Translations under genes and position numbers: made by a program
Source of the DNA: Heterohyrax brucei
Taxonomy: Eukaryota; Chordata; Mammalia; Hyracoidea; Procaviidae
Length of the DNA: 64,000 bases
Assembly: GCA_028571685.1 (NCBI GenBank)
Contig: CM053141.1
Location: 57,038,333 to 57,102,332, forward strand
Direction: 5' to 3'
The notes under the pieces: model-generated
Told to the model about the DNA's origin: nothing
Seen by the model: the letters and a program-made list of their open reading frames with translations, nothing else
Database searches by the model: none
Shown: positions 10,600-21,915 of the stretch, in pieces
Layout: each line of letters starts with the position of its first letter
Position numbering within the stretch: position 1 is the first letter of the stretch

Positions 10600-11006
10600 A
10601 ATATTTAAGGAAATCTGGACGACGAATAAGAAAGACTGAAGAAGAATTGGTGTCTTTGAATTATGGCATTGGCAAACAAAATTGAACGTATCATGGACTG
10701 CCGAAATAATGAACAAATCCATCTTGGATGAAATACAGTTAGAGGGCTCCTTGGAGTCAATGATGGAGACTTTATCGTGTGTACTTTAGACATGTTATCA
10801 GGAGGGACAGAAGGGCATCATGCTTGGTAAGGTAGGGAGTCAGCAAGAGAGAGAAAGACCCTCAACCGGGAGGACTGCCTCAATGATGGGCTCAAGCACA
10901 AAAATGATTGTGAGTGTGATGCAGGACCGGACACTGTTTCATTCTGTTGCACGTAGGGTCACTGTGAGTCAGGACTGAACTGATGGCACTTAACAGCAAT
11001 TTTTAC
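10600..11006 (+). pseudogene. RTE LINE 3' end
   Basis: Sense 3' region: 'gactgaagaagaattggtg', 'catggactgccgaaataatgaac', 'gacatgttatcaggaggg', 'agagagaaagaccctcaacc', 'gatgcaggaccggaca' and terminus 'gaactgatggcacttaacagcaa'. It lacks the RT core; frames are broken. Confidence 0.85.
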
Positions 11007-11111
11007 TAAGGCAGACTGCCCATCTTTCTCTCCAAGCCTGTCAATGGGTTGCAGTCACTAACCCTTTAGTCAGTAGCCAAGCACTCAGCCACTGTGTAAC
11101 TAAAACAACAA

Positions 11112-11278
11112 CAGCACTAAAACCAAACCCACTGCCACTGAGTCGATGCCAACTCATAATGACCCTACAGGGCAGAGCAGACTGCTACACAGAGTTTCCA
11201 AGGCGTGCCTGGCAGATATGAACTGCCAATCTTTTGGTTAGTAGCCGTGATATTTACCCACTATACACCAGGTTTTCC
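11112..11278 (-). mobile_element. AfroSINE, antisense
   Basis: Full-length antisense short type, from 'aaaaccaaacccactgccact' (tail) through 'ccctacagggcagagcagact' to 'acaccaggttttcc' (head). Confidence 0.9.
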
Positions 11279-11431
11279 ACTGTGTCATCAGGACTCCTTG
11301 AAATTCTTATAGTGAACATGTATTATTTTTATAATTTAAAAAAAAATACAGTTTCTGTTTTGTGGATTGATTTGTTTCCTCCCCAAAGAGACATTGAATC
11401 TCTAATTCCTCAGTGCCTGAGAACCCAAGCT

Positions 11432-11830
11432 TTTTTTTTTTTTAACAAAGAAACGTTTATTCTTAACACAGTACAGTAGGCTACAAGTCTGACTTCAAGG
11501 TGTCTGTTCCACGGGAAGGCTTTCCCTCTTTGTCATCTCTGGAGGAAGGTCCTTGTGTTTCATCAGTCTTTCTTTGTTCAGGGAGCATCTTGGCACAGGT
11601 ACCTCAGGTCTGAAGGATGTGCTGTACTCCCGGTGCTGCTTTCTTCATGGTATGAAATTCCCCATTATCTGGTTGCTTCCCTTTCCCTTTATCTCTTGTA
11701 GGATAAAAGGATAAAAGGTGATGCAGGCTTCATTTCAGGGAACCTCTCTTTGTAAGGGTGTTGCAGTTCCACCCTAATCCTCTTTTAACATAATTCTGCT
11801 TTTTTTGAAAATAGCATTTTCATGGCTACA
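11432..11830 (-). mobile_element. MaLR-type LTR, antisense (second subtype)
   Basis: Antisense blocks 'cagtaggctacaagtctga', 'ggaaggctttccctctttgtc', 'tctggaggaaggtccttgtg' and 'ggtatgaaattcccc' match the LTR family, but the mid-part with doubled 'ggataaaa' differs from the 3494-4017 copy. A T-run at 11431-11442 lies at the start. Confidence 0.65.
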
Positions 11831-11854
11831 TTAGCAAAGTTCAAGCTAGATTAG

Positions 11855-12154
11855 TGCGAATCTCAATTCAACATGACCAATCTCTTTATAAGAAAAGGTG
11901 AAGACACACACAGACACAGAGGGAAGATGACTGTGTGAAGACAAAGGCAGAGATAGGAGTTATGCTGCCAGAAGCCCAGAAACATTGCAGACTAACAGAA
12001 GCTAGAAGAGAAATAAGAATCTTCTAGAGACTTTAGAGATAGCATGGCCCTTAATTTGCACTTATAGCCTCCAAAACTGTGAAAGAATAAATTTCTGTTC
12101 TTTTAAGCAACTGAGTTTGTGGTAGTTTGTTACGGTAGCCCTAGGAATCTAAGG
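11855..12154 (+). mobile_element. MLT1-like LTR, sense
   Basis: Typical MLT1 order: 'aacatgaccaatctctttataag', 'gacacacacagacacagagggaag', 'tgtgaagacaaaggcagagatagg', 'tagcctccaaaactgtgaaagaataaa', 'ggtagtttgttacggtagccc'. The 5' start is approximate. Confidence 0.7.
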
Positions 12155-12159
12155 TACTC

Positions 12160-13008
12160 TGTATCTCCATTACCAAATTCTGATGGAAACTTCTACGTGT
12201 CTCTCTCCACTGCCCTACCTCCCACTCACTGTTTTTGGACTTCTACACCCATCGTTCTGCTTCTCAAATACCCCAGTGACCTTCTTGTTGCTAATTCCAG
12301 CTGGACATTCTTCAGCTCTTTTATTTTATAATCTCTCTGCAAAGTTGTTTATCATATCTTCTTCCTAAAAGACTATCTTCTCTTGGCTTCCATGATAACA
12401 TGTTCCTGAGTTTTTCTCCTACTTCTCTATTCTCATTAGTACCCTTCAGCTTTCCTCATCTGCCACTCGTTCCTTAGACGGAGATGTTCCTCAGGGGTCT
12501 GTCTAGAGCCTCTTACCTTGTCGCAACAAAACTACTCCCTGGGGAATCTTATCCATTCCTATTCACTTTTTTAGGCACCACCTGTAATCTCTCCCTAATC
12601 AAACTATTTTATTTTCAGAACTCATCAGTTTGATAGAAAAAGAAACCTACTCAAGCTAGCATATGACCAAGTAGCAAGAATTACAACCAAGAGTGAACTG
12701 ACGGCTGGAAAACTGAAGACAGCAAGCAAAGCAACAGGCTTCTCCACATCCCCCTACCCCATCCCCAGGTGGTGCTTTTGGAGCAGATATTCATTAAGAA
12801 GCATTTGACTGCTTCCTTGTAGTTCTTTCTGCTTGCTCCTAGAATGAAGTTCAAACTCTATTAAATGGTTTAAAGTCTGTTCATGATCTCATGTCTTCAC
12901 TTTCTTCTGTCTCTCCTCCAGTCATAAGCTGTGTTCCAACTATACTCACACACTCCAGTTCCTAACATGCTTCCAGCTTCTGTCCTCTGAGGCCTATTGT
13001 CATAGACT
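12160..13008 (+). mobile_element. L2 LINE, left part
   Basis: Pyrimidine-rich text such as 'tgttcctgagtttttctcctacttctctattctc' and later 'gaatgaagttcaaactc' and 'tgatctcatgtcttcact' fits old mammalian L2 in sense. 12620-12780 is a poorer fit. The LTR at 13009 splits it. Confidence 0.5.
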
Positions 13009-13493
13009 GAATTGTGTCCTCCAAATTGCGTATCAATTTGGCTAGGCTATGATTCCCCGTATTGTGTGATTGTCTACTATGTTCTCATCTGGTATGATTC
13101 TCATGTCTTATAAACCCTACCTCTATGATGCTGATGACATGGGGTAGGCAGCAGTTACATTAATAAGGCAGGACTTAATCTAGAACATTGGATTTTGTCT
13201 TGAGCCAATCACTTTCAAGTGATTCAGCAGAAAACTGGGCACACCTCACACTGCAAGAAAGCAGCACAAGTGGCAAAGCTCCTTGGGACCAGAGATTCCT
13301 GCACTGAGAAGCTCCTAGACCAAGGGGAGATCGATGACAAGGACCTTCCTCCAGAGCTGACAGAGCAAGAAAGACTTCCCCTGGATTTGATGTCATAAAT
13401 TTAGACTTGTAGCCTCCAAGAAAATAACTTTCTCTTTGTTAAAAGTCATCCATTTGTGGTATTTTTGTTACAGCAGCACTAGATGACCAGACA
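13009..13493 (+). mobile_element. Complete solo MaLR-type LTR
   Basis: It starts 'tgtcatagactgaattgtgtcc' and ends 'gatgaccagaca', with 'caatttggctaggctatgattccc', 'gagccaatcactttcaagtg', 'gaccaaggggagatcgatgac', 'aaggaccttcctccagagctgacagag' and 'gcctccaagaaaataac'. About 485 bp with TG...CA ends. It serves here as the reference copy for the other LTRs of this type. It lies inside L2 sequence. Confidence 0.85.
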
Positions 13494-13700
13494 TATGTGC
13501 GTTAACTTCTTCCCTTGGCCCGGGACAATCCTTCTTTCTTCTCCCTTGATTAACTCCGACTCTTGCAGTACATCTCAGCTTAGATTCCGCTTTCTTTTCA
13601 ACATTTCCTCTACTCCCCTTCAGCCCTCCCCAATTCATTACCCTTTCTATTTAATCCTCTGTGTTCCTCCCAGAGCACCTTCAGGACATGGATATGCTTG
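13494..13700 (+). mobile_element. L2 LINE, right part
   Basis: Continues the L2 broken at 13009: 'cttcccttggcccgggacaatcc', 'gtgttcctcccagagcacc'. Old and diverged. Confidence 0.5.
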
Positions 13701-13744
13701 TTAGGACATTTTTTGTAAAAAATATTCTTCAGTTGGTCTAGGGA

Positions 13745-13940
13745 AGTGTCAGCATCAGCACTATTGACATATGGGGATAAATGGGGAGGGTATCATCTGT
13801 ATTATAGGATGTTTGGCACCATTCCTGGTTTCTATCTACCAGCTAAGACTAGTACCACCAGTTATCATAGTAAAAATTTTTCTAGGTTCTCGTCTGTCGT
13901 TCAAAATCTCTTCCAGTTGAAAACTAATAATCTAAGCTAA
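13745..13940 (-). mobile_element. MER5A-like hAT element, antisense
   Basis: 'tcagcactattgacat', 'tgtattataggatgtttggcaccattcctggtttctatctacc' and 'agtaccaccagttatcatag' match the MER5A layout in reverse orientation. One terminus is decayed. Confidence 0.65.
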
Positions 13941-14571
13941 AGGGTTGCTTGTTATAGGGATACTAGTGAGAACAGACTAGAAACTAGGGTCTGGTATAGC
14001 ATAAGGAACCCAGAAGGTAGCCTTCCTATATCCCCTAGAACGTAGACATAGGCATGAAAGAGAGTAGCACAACAGATCCCAGGAGTGTGGCATTTGCAGA
14101 CTGTGAAGGGCAACGTACAAACAGCAGGAGTTGATGTCTGACTTTAAGCAGGGGGGCTTTGGAAGGCCGTGTAGCACAGTGGCTTCAGGCTTTAACTTTT
14201 TAGATGCAAACAGGAAGTGACACATTCAGATCTGCCTCATAGGTAGGTAAAAGGTAGCTGTTGGGGGATTGAATATGACACACAGAAGGCAGAAAATTAA
14301 GGCAAGAAGTCTGAACCCTGAATTAAATAGGCGGAAGTGAGGCTGTTGCAGTGGTCAAAGCGAGAAATTATAAGGCCTCAACTCAGACTGCAGTCACAGC
14401 ACTGGCTTCCTCTTACTACTTGTAATCCTTGGATAAGTAGACTTTTACATCTCTTCCTTTTTCTTTGATAATTTTTTAAGTGCAGCAGCTTTGAATATAA
14501 CAGAGGGGAGTAGGTGGTTTCAAAGAGACCTTCTCTTCATTAGAAGCCTGACATAGCATTCAAAGGAACCT
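13941..14571. other. No recognised feature
   Basis: No repeat or gene recognised; an 82-codon antisense ORF (13977-14225) has no domain. Confidence 0.4.
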
Positions 14572-14708
14572 GAAAAACCTGCTGCTGTCCAGTTGGTTCC
14601 AACTCAAAGTGACCCCATAGGACAGAGCAGAACTGCCACAAGGAGTTTCCAAGGAGCACCTGGTGATTCAACAGCCATAGCATTTAATCCCTATGCCACC
14701 AAAGCTTT
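14572..14708 (-). mobile_element. AfroSINE, antisense
   Basis: 'gctgtccagttggttccaactc', 'cccataggacagagcagaactgcc', 'aaggagcacctgg' and the head remnant 'tatgccaccaaagc'. Confidence 0.85.
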
Positions 14709-14865
14709 GAATTCACAGGGGTATCCCTTAGTCCTTATGTATGTCTAATAATTTTATTGACAGACCTAGTTCCAGAAAAGATATGGCTTCTCTCTCTGAT
14801 CTTCTAGATCTCAGGTGGGAGCTAAGAAGTCTGAATTCATTAGTTATTCCTGTGGCTCCTTCAGA

Positions 14866-15070
14866 TGTCCCTGGATAACGTAAGTGGTTTGCATAGGCTG
14901 CTAACCTAACGGTTGGCAGTTTGAAACCACCCAATAGTGCCATGAAAGAAAGACCTAGTGACCTGCCTCATTGAAGATTACGGTCAAGAAAACCCTGTGG
15001 AGCAGTTCTACTCAGTAACACGTGAGGTCACCTCAACTACATAACTTGAGGCAATGGGTTCTTTTTGAGG
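14866..15070 (+). mobile_element. AfroSINE, long variant
   Basis: Head 'gtccctggataacgtaagtgg', 'ggctgctaacctaacggttggc', inserted middle 'aagaaagacctagtgacctgcc', then 'aaaaccctgtggagcagttctac' and a decayed tail 'gaggcaatggg'. Confidence 0.75.
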
Positions 15071-15195
15071 GATTTAAGCTTCAGAAAGTTCCTGACCTCG
15101 GGCTTCTAATTTCAAAGAGCCTGCCTTTGGCCTGATAATTCATAACACAAGAATACTGTCAGAGACTTAAGTATAATGACATTTTCCATGTGATT

Positions 15196-15802
15196 ATTTT
15201 CTAATTATTTAAACTATTTTATTATGGAAAAATTTAAACACATGTAAAAGAAAAGAGTCTTATAAAGCCCTCACTAGTTTCAGGAACTTTTAACATGTGA
15301 CCAATCTCGTTTTACCTATAAACTTTGCCTACTTCCTTCTTTACACCTCTGAATACTAGGCTATCTCAAAATCAATCCCAAGTACAACATAATATAGTAT
15401 TGTCCTTAAATAGTTCCACATGCATCTCTGAAAGATAAGGATTGCTGTGTTTTAAAAACATAATCATGATCCTGTTACCACACTAATATTTTGGTATTAA
15501 TTATCTGATATCATTGAATTTACAGCTAATGTGCCAATATCCTTGATTCTTCCATGCGGTTTTTTTTTTCATTGTTGGTTTGTTCAAATCAGTGTCCAAC
15601 CAAGGTCTCCACACATCACATTTTTGTTAATACCTCTCTTTTAATCAATATATTTTTTTCCTCCCTCTTTCCACACTTTCCTTCCTCTGTAATTTATTTA
15701 CTGAAGAAACTGTGTCATTTTTCCTATGGAGTTTCCCAAGCTTTGAATTTTGTTGAGTGTATACTCACGGTGGCATTATACATGGTCATTTTCCTTAACT
15801 GA
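15196..15802 (-). mobile_element. Old L1 (L1M-type) 3' UTR, antisense
   Basis: Antisense landmarks: 'attttattatggaaaaattt', 'gtgaccaatctcgtttta', 'gaaagataaggattgctg', 'gttggtttgttcaaatcagtgtccaacc' and 'actgaagaaactgtgtcatt'. This block order is common to placental L1M 3' ends. Confidence 0.75.
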
Positions 15803-15810
15803 CTGACCTA

Positions 15811-15967
15811 GAGCAGGGCTGTCCAGTAGAACTTTCTGTGATGTTTGAAATTTTCATATCTGTGTTGTGTAATATGTTAACCACTCACCACATGGGGCTA
15901 CTAAGCACTTGAAAGGTGGCTGGGGCAAGTGAGAAACTGAATTTTTAATTTTAATTAATTTTATTAA
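15811..15967 (+). mobile_element. hAT MITE (MER3-like), left half
   Basis: 'cagggctgtccagtagaactttctgtgatg', 'ccactcaccacatggggctac', 'gaaactgaatttttaatttt'. The right half is missing where an AfroSINE begins. A fuller copy is at 23670-23853. The family name is from memory and tentative. Confidence 0.6.
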
Positions 15968-16172
15968 AAACTAGTTGTTATCCAAGTCCACTTCAACTCA
16001 CGATGACCCACATGTGTCAAAGTAGAACTGTACTCCATGGAGTTTTCAACAGCTGATTTTTTGGAAGTAGGTTGCAGGCCTTTTTTCCATGGTACCTCTA
16101 GGTAGACTGGAACTTTCAACCTTTCGGTTAGCAGCAAGCACGTTTACTGTTGGTGTTACCCAGTGACTCCAT
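15968..16172 (-). mobile_element. AfroSINE, long variant, antisense
   Basis: 'cacatgtgtcaaagtagaactgtactcc', 'gctgattttttggaagtagg', 'ccatggtacctctagg' and 'tttcggttagcagc' mark the long type with the inserted middle, reversed. Confidence 0.85.
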
Positions 16173-17302
16173 CAAATCACACAATCAGGTGTAATACCTA
16201 GGGAGTCAGAGCTCAGTGGCTCCACTTGTCTAAAGGTAGCTCCTTACAGAGGGTTGCTAGTGGCCCTTAGGAGTGAAGCATGTACACCGTGAAGGGCTGA
16301 CATCTAACCCGTGAAGGGGGTCCCAGAATCTGAGCAGCACTGACAACATCTACTACAGAAATAACATGACAGGCATTTCTATAATGGTTACAAAGTCTGT
16401 ATGAGGAGGAAAAATATGTAATATTATACAAATTGTTTCCTGTATTACATCAATATCAACAGAAATATTTTTCTAAAGCAGAAAACTGACAGACTAGAAG
16501 GAAACACACACCAAATATGCTACGTAAGTACTTATTTGTTGCACAGATATTACTGATCACTTACAAGATACTAAATAATGTTTGGGTAGCAGAGTTTTGT
16601 TTTCCCTATTTTTCTGTATTCTCCAAATCTTCATTTCTGGGGGATATATTACATTTACAATAAACAGAGGAAAGTTTGGGAAAAGGAAATGGTGTTTTTT
16701 TGCAGGAATAAAGAGCTGGCTAAATAAAAGAAAGGGAAATAGGGGACTTGATTAATTTGGTATGCTATGTTAAAGCCCAATGGAAATGAGTGGAATGGAG
16801 AGAAGTATCATTATTTAAATGTAAAAAGTTACAGTAAGTTGGTTTTCCGTGTGCCTGTATAATTACATACCACTCCTACAAATTTTCTTGTTTCTAAACT
16901 GATCTGACTTGATGGCACTTGGCTGGCTTGGCAAACTGTTTTAGCTGGGTGAGGCAGAAATGCTAGTTAGCCCAACATAGATCTTCCTCTCTTTTCTGCA
17001 GTAATGAAACTTTGTTTCTTTCTTTCTGGGCTCTTGGCCTCTTAGAATAAGGTTTTACAGCTAGATATTATGAGGGAACTAACTTCTAGCCCCTGAGATA
17101 CAGCAGAAATGAAGAGTGTAATTCCCAGAAGTATTCTTAAAGGTAGAAAGCGAACTCTTCTTCATCTTGTTCTTGTTTGTATTGGCTGGAATGCAGACAC
17201 AGTGACTGGAGCTTAAGCAGTGATGCTGGACAATGAGGCAGAAAGAATCACATATTGAGAATGGCAGAGCAATGGAGTAGAAGCAGACTGATACTATAGA
17301 AC
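16173..17302. other. Largely unrecognised
   Basis: No gene. A possible AfroSINE tail trace occurs at 16898-16930 ('gatctgacttgatggcacttggc'). The rest is AT-rich without named repeats. Confidence 0.4.
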
Positions 17303-17628
17303 AGAGGTCATTGCAAACATTTTCTGTAGAAAACTAGATAAATATTTTTAGCTTCGGAGACCATGTGGCCTTTGTCATAGCTATACAACTCTACTAGTAT
17401 GGAAACAACCATAAACATGTAAATAAATGTGTCTGGCTATGTGTCAGTAAACTTTATTTATGGACATTAAAATTTGTATTTCTCATAATTTTCATATGTC
17501 CCAAACATCATCCTTCTTTTGATGTTGCTTTTTTTTTTTTTTTTTTCAGTCATTTAAAGAAGAAATGTAAAAACAGTTTCTAAGTCATATAAAACCAGGC
17601 AGTGGGCCAGGTTTGGTACAGGCCACCA
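17303..17628 (+). mobile_element. hAT-type MITE with T-run
   Basis: 'cattttctgtagaaaactagataaatatttttagc' opens and 'aggcagtgggccaggtttggtacagg' closes a well-known mammalian hAT-Charlie MITE whose exact name I cannot fix. An 18-base T-run near 17529-17546 interrupts it. Confidence 0.6.
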
Positions 17629-17851
17629 AAGAAGGAGGCAGGCTTCCATGTTAATTCTGCATAATAGAAACTTCTGTGATGCAACGGATCTAAATCCTCA
17701 TTTACTGTAAGTAGATGCTGCAGCCTCTGCTTCCCATCAGTGTGTTTTACCAGCTCTCCCTGCCGTCTGTGGTTTACTTCTAAGAACTTAAACTTTCAAC
17801 TCTTTGAGAGTTGCCCTAGCGATACTAGAGCTCTTAGAGCTGAAAAGTTGG

Positions 17852-18028
17852 AAAACCAAAAAGCAAACCCATTGCTGTTGAGTTGATGCAATCCGTGGTA
17901 ACTTTGTGATGTCTCTATAGGACAGAATAGAACTACCCAAAGGGGTATCCTGGGAGTGGCTAGTGAATTCAAACAGCTAACCTTTTGGTTAGCAACCAAG
18001 CTTTAAACACTGTGCCACCACCGCTCCA
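17852..18028 (-). mobile_element. AfroSINE, antisense
   Basis: 'aaagcaaacccattgctgttgag' to 'tgccaccaccgctcc'. It faces the sense copy at 18076, forming an inverted SINE pair about 50 bases apart. Confidence 0.85.
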
Positions 18029-18075
18029 GAAAGTTGGAAGTGCCTAATAACTGATACCTTCTCTGGGCAGCCTTT

Positions 18076-18283
18076 GGAATCTGGAATCTGCAAATGGTTA
18101 ACACACTTAGCTGCCAACCAAAGGTGGAGGTTGAAGTTCACCCAGAGGTGCCTTGGAAGAAAGACCCGGACATCTACTTTGGACAAATCAGTCATGGAAA
18201 GCCCTACAGAACATAGTTCTACTCTGATGTGGGATTTTCACGAGTTGGAGTCAACTTGATGGCAATTGGTGATTTTTAAATGG
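18076..18283 (+). mobile_element. AfroSINE, long variant
   Basis: 'gctgccaaccaaaggtgg', 'cacccagaggtgccttggaag', middle 'aaagacccggacatctacttt', 'catagttctactctgatg', tail 'gagttggagtcaacttgatggcaattgg'. Confidence 0.85.
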
Positions 18284-18304
18284 AGCAGCTGTTACTGGCT
18301 TCCT

Positions 18305-18450
18305 GCTTGATTGACACAGAGGCAGCAATGATGGGCTTAAGCATAAAAAGGATTGTGGATGTGGCTCAAGACCGGGCCACACTTCATTCTGTTTCCCATC
18401 GCATTGCTGTGAGACAGAACCGACTCAACATTACCTAACAGCAACAACTA
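18305..18450 (+). mobile_element. RTE 3' end fragment
   Basis: 'ttgacacagaggcagcaatgatgggc', 'aagaccgggccacacttcattctg' and terminus 'gaaccgactcaacattacctaacagcaac'. About 145 bp, 5' truncated. Confidence 0.8.
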
Positions 18451-19069
18451 TGGTGGCTCACTGGGCTAGGACCCCGAAGGCTGGCTGACTCCCTTGGTTT
18501 GAGTCTGGGCAAAGCCTGTAGCAGAAACTATATTGCAGAGCACACCTGAAAGGTCGGGAGGAAGCTTCCCTCCTCAGGACTTGGTCCAACACGACGCTTG
18601 TTTCTCTTACCTACTTCCTCTTTCTCGACCAGATTCCCACATGAGCACTTTCCGTATTAGTCACTTTTGTGGGTCCTGTTTCTGACGCTCCAATCTACGT
18701 TTGCAGTAATACTCATTGTGCAAGGAGCCCTTTGTGGCTCTACTGAGACAGACAAGTGGCAGCCCCATGACCTGGGCCTGGCTTTTTGACAGTGTACAAT
18801 AGTGGCTGAGCTCAGGAACTGCAGGGTCAGCCTGCCTGAATAGGAATCCAATTTTCTAATCTACTTTGTAGGTAATACTTGAACATCAGTACCTCCAGTG
18901 ACAATATAAATACGAAATATGGGACACGTCCTTCTCTAAAACTTCAGCAATATATTAACAAATGCCTGTGCTCTGAAATAAGGCTCTGTAGAGATGTAAT
19001 GATTGATTTATCCAACATGGAGTTGAAAATACTTATTCTGCTGGGGCTACTGGGAAGATGAGATTATGC
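18451..19069. other. Mostly unrecognised
   Basis: About 18795-18880 has a faint MIR-like run ('ctgagctcaggaactgcagggtcagcctgcctg'), too weak to call. Nothing else recognised. Confidence 0.35.
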
Positions 19070-19282
19070 ATGCCAGTACTGGTACCAGTTACCATCTAGT
19101 AGATTCTGACCCATGGCGACCCCATCTGTGCCTAAGTAAAACTCCACAGGATTTTCAGTGGCCGAGTTTTTGAAAAAGGATGGCCAGGTCTTTCTTCAAG
19201 GTGCCTTTGAGTACACCAGAATCTCAGCCTTTCTGTTGTCAGCCAAGCATATTGACTATTTGCATCACCCAGCAACTCCTGA
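19070..19282 (-). mobile_element. AfroSINE, long variant, antisense
   Basis: 'tggtaccagttaccatctag', 'gattctgacccatggcgacccc', 'caggtctttcttcaaggtgcctttgag', 'ttgcatcacccagcaactcc'. The tail shows a doubled 'agtactggtaccagt'. Confidence 0.85.
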
Positions 19283-20559
19283 AAAGCACAGCTGCTCTGT
19301 TAAGAATACAGTGTGTGACAAGGCGCTGTGCTCTTACTACCCACCCGCCTGATTTCATGGAGGAGGACAGTCATGGAAAGATGCCAGATGTCACTCAGAT
19401 ACCTTTGCCTTGAAAACAGCAGTGCCAGTTCCCAGAAGACCCTTGAGGAATAATTGCCTGGTTCTTTTCTTTGTCCCTAATACAAACCTTAGATTAGCCT
19501 GTTAGAACCAGCCTCTACGCCAAAGAAACACCAAGGAAAATGAGCTGTAGCTACAGCTGCTGAAAGTAGGAAGAACATGCATCCTTCTCACATTCCTTGC
19601 TGGCTATAACCCAAGTAATTCTCTGTTTTCACTACAGTGTCACCCAGTTAATGTGTTGTAGAGAACTGGGGCACATTAGGCTTTGTTTAACCTGACCAGA
19701 TTGTTGGATTCCTTCTAAGAGCTCTTGGTGGAGACTGCGCCCACAATAGCAGAGTTCCTGTGTGAAGCAAGCAGGCTGTCAGAACTCAAAGGGAAAACAA
19801 ATCCCTTCTGCTCAGGCCACAAAAGCCTGTGTGCTCTGCTTGGCGAGGCAAGAGAAAGAAGAAAGAGGAAACCACACGCTCCAAGAGACTCAATAAATAC
19901 AGCCTGCCTGACTCACCAACTGGTCTGACGGAATGAAAACTCCCCCTATTTAAGTGTTTAATAAAAGATCAATAGTAGGATTGTATTTCCATGAGCTGCA
20001 GAGTTCTTAGTTAGTGTCTCAGACTTTTTTTTTTTAATTCAAACATTTTTTGGCTGCATTCAGCAATTGCTATCAGATGCTGAATGTCTGTGGTCACATA
20101 CTCAGCTTCCTGTTTATAATCACACTCTGTTTTCAGTGAGTCAGCAGTTTCTTTTCTATAGAGAACTGTAACTGGCCTATGACAAGGCCTAGGAGGTTGA
20201 ACACTCTTTGTGAATGGCCTAGTGTGTACTGTACCTCTCTTCCCCAGGCTTGTGGTATATGTGAATAGGTACTCAGCATCTGTGAGGTGGGATAGTTTAA
20301 AAATAATTCAGCCCAAGGAGTCTGGCGGCTTCCCCTCTGGCTTTGGGCTAAACTGTGAGGCAGGCCACGGTTCATCTTTAACCCTTCACTCACACCTCAT
20401 GGTTCTATTGCTTCAACACTTAACCTGCCAACCCCCCAGCCCCCTATCTCCCTTGGCGGCCTAGGTACTAGCTGAGCTGATACTTCAAAGAGCATACTTC
20501 CTTGAAGAGCACCTGAGCTTCTGCACTGTTCCCACCTCTGCCTCGCCTTTGAGCCCTGG
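19283..20559. other. Repeat-poor stretch
   Basis: About 1.3 kb without recognised repeats apart from a T-run at 20026-20034. It contains a consensus AP-1/MARE-like TGAGTCAGCA at 20138-20147. ORFs of up to 86 codons have no domain. Could be unique regulatory or plain intergenic DNA. Confidence 0.4.
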
Positions 20560-20826
20560 ATGTGGCTTCTTTCTCTCTCCTCATCTCTTGTAAGCCATCT
20601 CCACTTCCTCAGAATTCAGTTAACTCATCACCTCTTCCTTGAAAAAGCCTTTCTTGCTCTCCAGGAGCTGGACTGGGCATTTCCTCAATGCCATGCTCTT
20701 CTCTATACCATTTATCACCCTGTATTTTAATGACTATTTAAGTATCAGTTTTCCCCACCAATCTATAAGCTACATGAGGGCAGGAAATAAAGTTCAATTC
20801 ATCTGCGTCTCCCAGCATTTAGGGAT
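20560..20826 (+). mobile_element. L2 LINE 3' end, left part
   Basis: 'gaaaaagcctttcttgctc', 'ccatttatcaccctg' and 'aagctacatgagggcaggaaataaag' are L2 3'-end text. It continues after the inserted AfroSINE at 21020-21065 ('cagtgcttaataagtgttctgaac'). Confidence 0.7.
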
Positions 20827-20827
20827 A

Positions 20828-21019
20828 AAGAAAAAAAAAAACACCAAAAACTCCACTGCCAATGAGTCAATTCTGATTCACAGCAACCCTATGGAGCTTC
20901 CAAGGCTGTAAGTCTCTGCAGAAGCCTACAGCCGCACCTTTCTCCATGGCACCATGGATGGTTTCTGAACCACCAATGTTTCAGTCAATCACTTTGAACA
21001 CTGCACCACCCGGGCTTCT
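20828..21019 (-). mobile_element. AfroSINE variant, antisense
   Basis: Type with an extra block 'ggctgtaagtctctgcagaagcc' and 'cctttctccatggcacc' between body and head. Starts with an A-run and splits the L2 end. Confidence 0.85.
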
Positions 21020-21111
21020 TGTACTTAGCAACATTCAGTGCTTAATAAGTGTTCTGAACTAGCAAATGGGAGGCACCTGCTATTTGATCCCTAATCTCAG
21101 ACCCTGCTTTT

Positions 21112-21340
21112 AATGGTTGAGAATGCAGGCTCTAGGTTTGAAACCCAGCTTCACCCCATATAGCTATGGAACCTTGGACAAGCTACTTAACCTATCTGTA
21201 CATAAGTGTTCTCTTCTGTTAAAAGAGTCTAATGAGGACACCAATCACACTGGGCTGTGTGAAGATCCAATAAAGTATACTTACAAGGGACCCAGAGCGA
21301 AACCTGGTTCATGGTAATGCTCGGTAAGCACTGTCATCAT
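21112..21340 (+). mobile_element. MIR SINE
   Basis: Clear MIR: 'gaatgcaggctctaggtttgaaacccagcttcacc', 'gaaccttggacaagctacttaacct', 'gttctcttctgttaaaag', 'aggacaccaat', 'gaagatccaataaag', 'tggtaatgctcggtaagcac'. Confidence 0.85.
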
Positions 21341-21394
21341 TTATCAGTACTGTTTCTTCCAAGGGTGAAATTAGATATTGTCTGCCAGTGAGGT

Positions 21395-21470
21395 TGTGCA
21401 GGAAGGCAAGGAGAGAGGGAGGGAACTTAGGAGGGAGGAAATGAGGGAAGGTGGAAGGGAGGGAGGGAAG
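21395..21470. repeat. GA-rich low-complexity tract
   Basis: Purine-rich strand made of 'ggagg' and 'gggagg' units. Confidence 0.8.
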
Positions 21471-21801
21471 TCCAGAATCTCCACTGCCTTGTAGGCAATA
21501 TTTCTGCTCCCCTCTGGGTAACATTTAAACATTTGCCTTCACTGCTTCTGTTTTCTAACATAGAGGAATGACCGGGGACTGATGAACCAACAAGCATGGT
21601 AGGCATTGGTTTACATTAATCAGCACATAAAACTTAGGTGAAATTGTACACTACAGATTTGTAACTAAGCACAATTAAGCCTGTGCGTACCTTTCTTACT
21701 GGGTGATCCATCCTTGGGAATGACTTAGAGGGACATAGTGTCCTCTCTCCCACCTGCTGGTCTCGCTCCCTACAAGATGATTTTCTTCTTCCTTGCTTGT
21801 T

Positions 21802-21825
21802 TGCTCTCTCTCTCTCTCTCTCTCT
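21802..21825. repeat. (CT)n microsatellite
   Basis: About 12 uninterrupted CT units, directly before the antisense L1 3' end. Confidence 0.9.
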
Positions 21826-21915
21826 TTTTATGCTTTAGGTTTACAGTTCAAGTTAATTTCTCATGCAAAGATTTATACATGTATTGTTTATAATATGTGT
21901 ATAATTAGTTAGTTG
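21826..21915 (-). mobile_element. L1 3' end, antisense, part 1
   Basis: 'atgctttaggtttacagttcaagttaatttctcatgc' is the reverse of the afrotherian L1 3' terminus. It is interrupted at 21915 by a solo LTR and resumes at 22441. Confidence 0.75.
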
